Assembly (NCBI GenBank): GCA_041389885.1
Contig: JAWKRB010000043.1
Span: 1-56,435 of the forward strand
Direction: 5' to 3'
DNA length: 56,435 nucleotides
Source of the DNA: JAWKRB01 sp041389885
GTDB taxonomy: Bacteria > Myxococcota_A > Polyangia > Polyangiales > Ga0077539
Of the stretch, positions 51,965 to 56,435 are shown one piece after another. The number at the start of each line of letters is the position of its first letter. The stretch's first letter is position 1. The notes under the pieces were generated by a model. It saw only the letters and a program-made list of their open reading frames with translations. It made no database searches and was not told where the DNA came from. A program made the translations under genes and the position numbers.

Positions 51965-52725
51965 GGCGCGCGTCGCTCGGGTTGTGCGTGCTCCTCGCGG
52001 GCGGGAGCGCGTGGGCGGTGTCTCCCGCCGAGCTGCTCACCCGCGCGTCGCGCGCCGAGGCGTCGGGCGACGTGAACGCCGCGATCCGCGCGATGGAGGA
52101 GCTCACCTCCGCGGGCGTCGACGGCAGCGACGCGCTCTACGACCTCGGCACGCTGTACACCCGCGCGGAGCGGTACGGCGAGGCGGTGTGGTGCTTCGAG
52201 CGGGTGCTGCGCCGCGAGCCGTGGTCGCTGCGCGCGCAGAAGAACCTGCGGGCCACGCGCATTCGCCTCGCGCGGCGCGACGCGGGGCGCACGGGCACGG
52301 CGGTGGTGGAGACGCAGCCCTCGACGGCGACGGTGATCGGCGAGCTGCTCCCGCTGGACGTGGCGGTGCCCCTCGCGGTGATCGCGCAGCTCGCGGCGCT
52401 GGCGCTGTGGTTCTCACGGCGTCGCGCGAAGGGAGAGCTCGCGCGGGTGGGCCTCGCGGCGGCGACCGCGCTCTCGCTCACGATCGCGCTGGGCGTGGTG
52501 GGGGTGATCGCGGCGCGCAGGGCGATCCCGCAGACCTCGGTGGTGCTGCGCGACGGGCTGCGGCTGAAGCGCGCGCCGAGGATCGACGCGATCCCCGACG
52601 CGACGCTGCGCGAGGGCGAGCGGGTGAGCGTGATCGGCCGCGACGGGGAGTTCGTTCGCGTGCGTACGATCGCGGGGCGCGCGGGGTGGCTCGCGGGCAG
52701 GGACCTGGGCGCGCTGCCGGAGTGA
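51961..52725 (+). CDS. BatE-like TPR and SH3-type protein
   Basis: The 254-residue protein has a signal peptide (LGLCVLLAGGSAWA). TPR-like helices (ASRAEASGDVNAAIRAMEEL; YDLGTLYTRAERYGEAVWCFERVLRREP) precede two membrane helices (~135-155, 165-185) and a C-terminal SH3-like domain (LREGERVSVIGRDGEFVRVRTIAGRAGWLAG). This is the BatE layout and it closes the operon. The next gene is 114 nt away and has different base use. Confidence 0.87.
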   Translation: MRRASLGLCVLLAGGSAWAVSPAELLTRASRAEASGDVNAAIRAMEELTSAGVDGSDALYDLGTLYTRAERYGEAVWCFERVLRREPWSLRAQKNLRATRIRLARRDAGRTGTAVVETQPSTATVIGELLPLDVAVPLAVIAQLAALALWFSRRRAKGELARVGLAAATALSLTIALGVVGVIAARRAIPQTSVVLRDGLRLKRAPRIDAIPDATLREGERVSVIGRDGEFVRVRTIAGRAGWLAGRDLGALPE

Positions 52726-52839
52726 GGGCGGGCGGGAGGCGGGGTGAGGTTCCCCCTTCCGAATCTCTCTGGACCGAGGATGCCCGTCGCCAGTTGCAGA
52801 GGGCACCGTACATGCGATCAGGCCGGGAGGCCGCACATC

Positions 52840-53403
52840 ATGCCCACTGCGCTTGACGTCGCTGCGTACATCATTGCGAGGAAGCCCGACGACCTCACGA
52901 CGATGAAGCTCCAGAAGCTCCTCTACTACGCCCAGGCGTGGTCCCTGGCGTGGGACGCTGCACCGCTGTTCGCTGACCCGATCCGCGCGTGGGACAGGGG
53001 GCCGGTGGTGGGTGCGGTGTTCGACACCTACCGAGGGCATCGTCGCGTGTACGCAGCGCTCGCGGGTGATGCCGCCGCGCTCTCGGCCTCGGAGCGGGCC
53101 ACGGTGGACGCCGTGCTCGGATTCTACGGCGCGATCGACGGCGACACCCTCTCGGAGCTGACCCACCTTGAGCGGCCCTGGCGCGAGGCGTTCGCGCGAA
53201 GGGTGCGCCCTTCGCCGGTGATCGACCACGCCGCGCTGCGAGCGTTCTACCGCCCCGAGGCGGCGCCTCCGAAGGCGTTCCCAGAGGCGTTCCGTCGGGG
53301 CGTCGAGCTGGTTCTGAGCCTCTCGCCGGAAGACCTCGACGCGCTCGCCGACGACGCCATCGAGCCCGTGTCCGCCGAGGAGATCGTGCGCTGGAGCGCG
53401 TGA
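52840..53403 (+). CDS. Panacea domain (DUF4065, SocA-like) antitoxin candidate
   Basis: The 187-residue protein starts at ATG 52840 (GGGAGG 10 nt upstream). The core motif KLQKLLYYAQAWSLAWD and RAWDRGPVVGAVFDTYRGH are the signature of the Panacea/DUF4065 family (also called SocA- or GepA-like). Family members are antitoxins that neutralise many unrelated toxins and are also frequent in prophages. Codons end in A or T more often than in neighbours, suggesting recent transfer. An unknown small ORF follows 9 nt downstream and is the candidate partner. Confidence 0.88.
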   Translation: MPTALDVAAYIIARKPDDLTTMKLQKLLYYAQAWSLAWDAAPLFADPIRAWDRGPVVGAVFDTYRGHRRVYAALAGDAAALSASERATVDAVLGFYGAIDGDTLSELTHLERPWREAFARRVRPSPVIDHAALRAFYRPEAAPPKAFPEAFRRGVELVLSLSPEDLDALADDAIEPVSAEEIVRWSA

Positions 53404-53412
53404 CGGTCCGAC

Positions 53413-54069
53413 GTGGCGGAGCTTGATCGGAGCGGGGGCTTCGTCCGCGTCGCAGACAAGGCACCACCGTTCGTGCGGCGCGAACTCATGCGGCTGCTCT
53501 CACGAATGACCGCGGAGGATCCTGCGGTGGTGCTCCCCGGGGACCACGAGGTCACGCTCTTCGCGCCGACGCAGATCACCGCGATGCAGCACGTCCTCGT
53601 CGGCACGGGTTGGTCGGTGCTCACGTGGTCCGCGACGGGCGATACCTCCTGCGCTTTCTTTGCAAGACGCCCGAAGTCTGAGCGGACGCGCTGTCAGCGT
53701 GAGCCTCGCGCGGGGGCGGCGGGTGCGACGCCAGCGCGCCGTGCGCGGTCGTCCGCGATGCCGCCATCAGTGCCAGGCATCCGCCGTCGCGAGCGCGCAC
53801 TCCTCTGCCCACGACCCATCCGCTCGTGGGCCGCAAGCTCCCGAAGGTCGCGTCGAAGTGCTCACGCGGAACCAACACACAGCGTACCCACCTCGACCGG
53901 GCCGTGCCCGAGGGCGGCGTTTCACAGAGGCGTCAGGCCCGGGCCAACTGCTCCGAAGGTCGCTCTGACGGAGAAGCGTTGCACCAAGCCCCTCCGCGCG
54001 GGTGTGCTCCCGTCGCGTGCCCCCACAACGCGTTGCTCCTCGGAGACCGTTTCGAGCCGCACGTCGTGA
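53413..54069 (+). CDS. Unknown ORF after the Panacea gene, possible partner; 3' part doubtful
   Basis: From GTG 53413 the first ~90 residues look coding (RVADKAPPFVRRELMRLLSRM; LFAPTQITAMQHVLVGTGWS). They have no family I recognise. From about 53680 on, the composition becomes Arg/Ser/Ala-rich and non-coding in style. An alternative frame at 53630-53680 gives VVRDGRYLLRFLCKTPEV then a stop, so a frameshift or decayed end is possible. The last part overlaps a PilN fragment on the other strand. If it is a Panacea partner it would be the toxin (inference from gene order only). Confidence 0.35.
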   Translation: MAELDRSGGFVRVADKAPPFVRRELMRLLSRMTAEDPAVVLPGDHEVTLFAPTQITAMQHVLVGTGWSVLTWSATGDTSCAFFARRPKSERTRCQREPRAGAAGATPARRARSSAMPPSVPGIRRRERALLCPRPIRSWAASSRRSRRSAHAEPTHSVPTSTGPCPRAAFHRGVRPGPTAPKVALTEKRCTKPLRAGVLPSRAPTTRCSSETVSSRTS

Positions 54070-54215
54070 AACAATCGCGAGAGTTGTAGTCGGTGCACGA
54101 ACTCGCCCACGTCGTCGGCTTCGAGCGCCTCGCCCTGGAACCTCACGGTCTGGCTCTCCATCTGAAGACCGCTCAGCGTCGCGCGGTGCACGTTCCACGT
54201 GGGACTCCAAAGTAG
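53922..54215 (-). pseudogene. PilN-like C-terminal fragment (type IV pilus assembly)
   Basis: On the minus strand a frame ending at 53922 encodes WSPTWNVHRATLSGLQ, SQTVRFQGEALEADDVGEF, VHRLQLSRLFHDVRLETV and QRFSVRATFG. This matches the C-terminal half of PilN-type fimbrial assembly proteins: a Leu/Gly turn, a helix with F..RL..S..F.DV.LE, then a final beta strand. Nothing resembling the N-terminal cytoplasmic tail, membrane helix or first domain is found upstream in any frame, so this is a truncated remnant ~97 residues long. No pilM, pilO or pilP gene is next to it. Confidence 0.5.
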
Positions 54216-54332
54216 GAGACATTCACAGCATCGTCGACGACGCTCGAATTCGCGCACCGGGGACGCGCGGAGCGCGGCGCAGGGGCGGGGGACGCGAAAC
54301 AGCAGGGATGGTTCGAGAAGGGTTCGTCTTCG

Positions 54333-54350
54333 GAACGCTCCCCTTTCGAG
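54333..54350 (+). repeat. Left direct repeat flanking the inverted-arm element
   Basis: The 18-nt sequence gaacgctcccctttcgag recurs, with one C fewer, at 54737-54753 on the other side of the element. The arrangement resembles a long target-site duplication, although the right copy overlaps the last 5 nt of the right arm. Confidence 0.55.
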
Positions 54351-54465
54351 CGGCGTTCGACACACAAGTCAGGAATCCGCTTGAAAACAAGCGTGATGCG
54401 CCTCTGGTCGGTCCGCGCCGCCCCTCGTCCCTTCGACCCGACGCGGGGCCCCTCCACCCCCGCCC

Positions 54466-54496
54466 CCTCCTCCATGGGCTTCGCCGATGGAGGAGG
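54466..54496. repeat. Hairpin at inner end of left arm
   Basis: CCTCCTCCAT (54466-54475) pairs perfectly with ATGGAGGAGG (54487-54496) over an 11-nt loop gggcttcgccg. It lies next to the central unique segment. Confidence 0.8.
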
Positions 54497-54596
54497 GGCT
54501 GCGTCCCTCGGGTACGATGCTCCGCGTAGAACTGCCCTTGGGATGCGTCACATGGCCTGAGACCGCGCGGATGTGCCTGCCGTCCCTTGTGTTCAG

Positions 54597-54627
54597 CCTC
54601 CTCCATCGGCGAAGCCCATGGAGGAGG
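54597..54627. repeat. Hairpin at inner end of right arm
   Basis: CCTCCTCCAT (54597-54606) pairs with ATGGAGGAGG (54618-54627) over loop cggcgaagccc, the exact reverse complement of the left hairpin. Confidence 0.8.
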
Positions 54628-54736
54628 GGCGGGGTGGAGGGCCCGCGTCGGGTCGAAGGGACGAGGGGCATGCGGACAGGGGGCAGACCAGAGGCGCATC
54701 ACGCTTGTTTTCAAGCGGATTCCTGACTTGTGTGTC

Positions 54737-54753
54737 GAACGCTCCCTTTCGAG
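54737..54753 (+). repeat. Right direct repeat flanking the inverted-arm element
   Basis: gaacgctccctttcgag is the right copy of the repeat at 54333-54350. Together with following bases it forms a hairpin CTCCC-tttcga-GGGAG (54742-54757), 38 nt before the next start codon. Confidence 0.55.
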
Positions 54754-54795
54754 GGAGTGGGTGCGCGAGGGCGCGATCGTTGGCACAGTGACGCC

Positions 54796-55533
54796 GTGCG
54801 CGCCCGCGTCGAGATCGTGTTCGCCGCGCTGCTCGCGCCCGCGGCCGCCCGCGCGCAGGCGGTTTGCGCTGCGCCCGAGGCGAGCGCGCTCTGGGCGCGC
54901 ATCCCCGACGACCTCCGCGAGGGGGCGTGGATCGCGCGCGGCGACGGCGACGACGGGCGGCTCGACCCGGCACCGCGGGTGCTCACCGCGGAGCTCGACG
55001 GCGCGGCGCCGCGGGAGGCGGTGCTGGCCGTCGACGCGATTCGCCGCGGCGCCGAGAGCCGCAGCCTCGTGTGGACCTTCGGCTGCCGCGACGGCGCGTG
55101 GAGGGCGCTGGGCGTGCTCAGCCTCGGCGTCGACGCCGCGTGGGACGGGACCCTCGACGCGAGGCCGGGCCTCGCCGCGCTCCGCGTCGAGCGCGCGCCG
55201 GGGATGGACCACGACTTTCTCCGCGTCGAGCACCTCGACGTGCGCGGCGGCGCCGACCCGCGCTTCGAGCGTCGGAGGCTCGTGCTGATCCATGTGCGCG
55301 ACGGGCTGCCCTTCGCCGCGCTCGACCTCGCGCTGCGCGAGCACGTGCTCGCGGGCCCCGCGCGGGCGACCGTCTACGAGGCCACCCGCGCGCTCGACCT
55401 CCGCGCCCCGCGCGCCACGCTCCGCGTGCGGACCTTCTCGGGCTCCCCCCCACGCTGGCGCGCGTGCCGCACGGCGCTGCGGCTCGAGGGTCGCTCGTAC
55501 CGCGCCGCCGACCCCGCGTGCTTCGAGCGCTGA
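54796..55533 (+). CDS. Secreted protein of unknown function
   Basis: The 245-residue protein starts at GTG 54796, chosen because it opens a signal peptide (ARVEIVFAALLAPAAARAQA). The mature part has two Cys near its start and in FGCRDGAW and a Cys pair near the C-terminus (WRACRTALRL ... ADPACFER). Predicted beta strands dominate (LDPAPRVLTAEL, REAVLAVDAIRR, RATLRVRTFSG). No family is recognised. The start is only 54 nt from the inverted-arm element, so its promoter region may be new. Confidence 0.65.
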   Translation: MRARVEIVFAALLAPAAARAQAVCAAPEASALWARIPDDLREGAWIARGDGDDGRLDPAPRVLTAELDGAAPREAVLAVDAIRRGAESRSLVWTFGCRDGAWRALGVLSLGVDAAWDGTLDARPGLAALRVERAPGMDHDFLRVEHLDVRGGADPRFERRRLVLIHVRDGLPFAALDLALREHVLAGPARATVYEATRALDLRAPRATLRVRTFSGSPPRWRACRTALRLEGRSYRAADPACFER

Positions 55534-55551
55534 GCCCAGCCAGCGGGCGCG

Positions 55552-56181
55552 TCAGCTCCGTCGGCGCGCGCGCTTCGCCGGGGACTTCGCCGGGGACTTC
55601 GCCGGCGCCGCGGAGGCCGGCTGGAGCGCGCGGGCGGCGACCCACTCGGTCACCTCGCCTCCCCAGCGCACCGAGTAGCCGCCCTCGACGACGACGCCGT
55701 CGCGCTGCCCGTCGGTCACCCGCGCGCCGGGCGGGAGCATCACCTCGCCCACCCCCACGCCCCGACCGAGCACGTGAAAGCGCTGCAGCGCGAGGTAGTT
55801 TCCGCCGTGGTTGCTGTGCATGGTGAGCCGCACGCGCGCGGCGCTCACGGCGCTCGCCGGCACGACGTGCAGGAGCGCGTTGGGCTCGAGCTCGAGCTCG
55901 GCCACCTGCTGAAACGCCGTGGGATCGAGGGCCGGAGACACCTCGAGGGAGACCCGCCGCGCCGCGCTGGTCTCCCAGCCCTTCACCCGCGTGTCGAACA
56001 CGAAGCGCTCGACCAGCGCCTCGGCCGCGGCCACCTCGACGGTCAGCACCACCGGAAAGCTCGGTCCCGTGGGCGTGCACCAGTAGGTCGAGGGCGCTTC
56101 GTCGAAGAGAGACTCGGTGGGATATCCCGGGCCGTACTCCGGCGGTCGGAGGAGGATGTTGAGGGGCAGGCGGTGGCTCAT
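55552..56181 (-). CDS. Discoidin-like (F5/8 type C-like) domain protein
   Basis: The 209-residue protein has no signal peptide. The segment STYWCTPTGPSFPVVLTVEV ... VERFVFDTRVKGWETSAARRVSLEVS ... RVRLTMHSNHGGNYLALQRFHVLG (~residues 30-140) follows the F5/8 type C/discoidin jelly-roll pattern, often a carbohydrate- or ligand-binding module. The C-terminus is a basic repeat AKSPAKSPAK from a repeated 12-nt unit (55577-55608). TATTCT lies 6 nt before the ATG. It converges on the secreted-protein gene with an 18-nt gap. A cytoplasmic location would be unusual for this fold. Confidence 0.65.
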   Translation of the reverse strand: MSHRLPLNILLRPPEYGPGYPTESLFDEAPSTYWCTPTGPSFPVVLTVEVAAAEALVERFVFDTRVKGWETSAARRVSLEVSPALDPTAFQQVAELELEPNALLHVVPASAVSAARVRLTMHSNHGGNYLALQRFHVLGRGVGVGEVMLPPGARVTDGQRDGVVVEGGYSVRWGGEVTEWVAARALQPASAAPAKSPAKSPAKRARRRS

Positions 56182-56230
56182 GCGCGGAGAATACCCGCGC
56201 GGGATGCGCGACGCGGGGGTGAACGCAGGG

Positions 56231-56272
56231 CGATCGCATCAATTCATCATTATTTTCAACGCATTCAACGCA
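56231..56272. repeat. AT-rich patch with a 9-bp tandem repeat
   Basis: In the 254-nt terminal gap (56182-56435) a ~40-nt AT-rich stretch stands out. It contains two adjacent perfect copies of ttcaacgca (56255-56263, 56264-56272). It may be a regulatory site for the discoidin-like gene or for a gene beyond the window. I see nothing else in the gap. Confidence 0.4.
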
Positions 56273-56435
56273 CGCGGAGCGGCTGTTCGGGATCGTTCGG
56301 AGAGCCGTTCGAGGATCCGTGAAGCCTCCGCCCGGCGGTTGAAACCGCGGGGCTACGCAGGGCTCCATGGATCTCGCGCCTCGGCCTCGCGCGTCACTCC
56401 GTCACGGCGCGACCTCACCCCACGCGACGCTGTAA

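Larger units (their letters stand above)
54354..54741. repeat. 388-bp element made of two long inverted arms
   Basis: The left arm is 54354-54496 and the right arm is 54597-54741. The right arm is the near-exact reverse complement of the left, around a 100-bp unique centre (54497-54596). The outer ends are perfectly matched (cgttcgacacacaagtcagg ... ). The arms differ mainly in homopolymer lengths and one ~17-nt patch (left ggtccgcgccg; right six nt longer). Each arm carries a small hairpin CGCTTG-aaaa-CAAGCG (left copy 54378-54393) and ends at the centre in a 10-bp-stem hairpin. No transposase gene is inside. It could be a MITE-like element or a structured DNA/RNA locus. Confidence 0.85.
53684..54795. 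other. Gene-poor accessory stretch
   Basis: About 1.1 kb without a convincing intact gene. It contains the PilN C-terminal remnant (53922-54215, minus) and a 388-bp inverted-arm element (54354-54741). In 53684-53921 and 54216-54353 I see nothing interpretable apart from a flanking direct-repeat copy at 54333-54350. Confidence 0.6.

Noticed and set aside
56367..56435. Small ORF of 22 residues ending exactly at the window edge
   Set aside because: No ribosome-binding site, Arg/Pro/Ala-rich sequence and no recognisable motif; likely chance.

Overview
The window is about 56 kb of very GC-rich DNA with strong G/C preference at third codon positions. It looks like a chromosomal segment of a myxobacterium (Myxococcota, probably a Sandaracinaceae/Polyangiales-type lineage). 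The clues are Hanks-type Ser/Thr kinases with PEGA-like tails, many lipoproteins with Asp/Ala-rich 'DV..D' linkers, MopE-like Cys/Asp repeats, thrombospondin type-3/OmpA proteins, a C-terminal tail resembling the MYXO-CTERM sorting signal, and an AgmX-like small protein. The taxonomic call is inference from content; no rRNA or tRNA gene was recognised.

Layout. 1-2.8 kb: a TetR regulator coupled to a zinc-ribbon pseudokinase (cut by the window edge), divergent from a fatty-acid-hydroxylase-like membrane protein; one palindrome sits inside both promoters. 2.9-9.8 kb: a Tad-like protein, a MopE-repeat lipoprotein, a VanZ/PAP2-like membrane protein, a frameshifted Cys-rich lipoprotein coupled to a TPR/PEGA protein, and an alpha/beta hydrolase. 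9.8-17.8 kb: a ceramidase-like lipoprotein, an O-methyltransferase, MoaA, XdhC, an ABC1/UbiB kinase and a phospholipase-D-like lipoprotein. 17.8-27.3 kb: two membrane Ser/Thr kinases, a TSP3/OmpA outer-membrane protein, and a minus-strand operon of fibrinogen-like Cys-rich lipoprotein, frameshifted WD40-like protein and isopenicillin-N-epimerase-like PLP enzyme. 27.4-29.9 kb: a circularly permuted ATP-grasp and alpha-E pair.

29.8-41.6 kb: two coupled lipoproteins (one with a haem c motif, one propeller-like) divergent from a five-haem-motif cytochrome; a second class V PLP enzyme; an HTH remnant; a GH1 lipoprotein coupled to a small secreted protein; SelB; and an SPFH protein. 41.6-52.7 kb: a methyltransferase and an orphan MlaE permease, divergent from a tightly overlapped MoxR-DUF58-Bat operon. 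52.8-54.8 kb: an accessory island with a Panacea-domain protein and an unknown neighbour, a PilN C-terminal fragment, and a 388-bp element built of two ~143-bp inverted arms. 54.8-56.4 kb: a secreted protein, a discoidin-like protein and an AT-rich patch.

Two genes carry apparent single-base frameshifts at short homopolymers. Many first-in-unit genes lack a Shine-Dalgarno sequence and instead carry a TANNNT hexamer 6-11 nt before the start codon, suggesting widespread leaderless or near-leaderless transcription.
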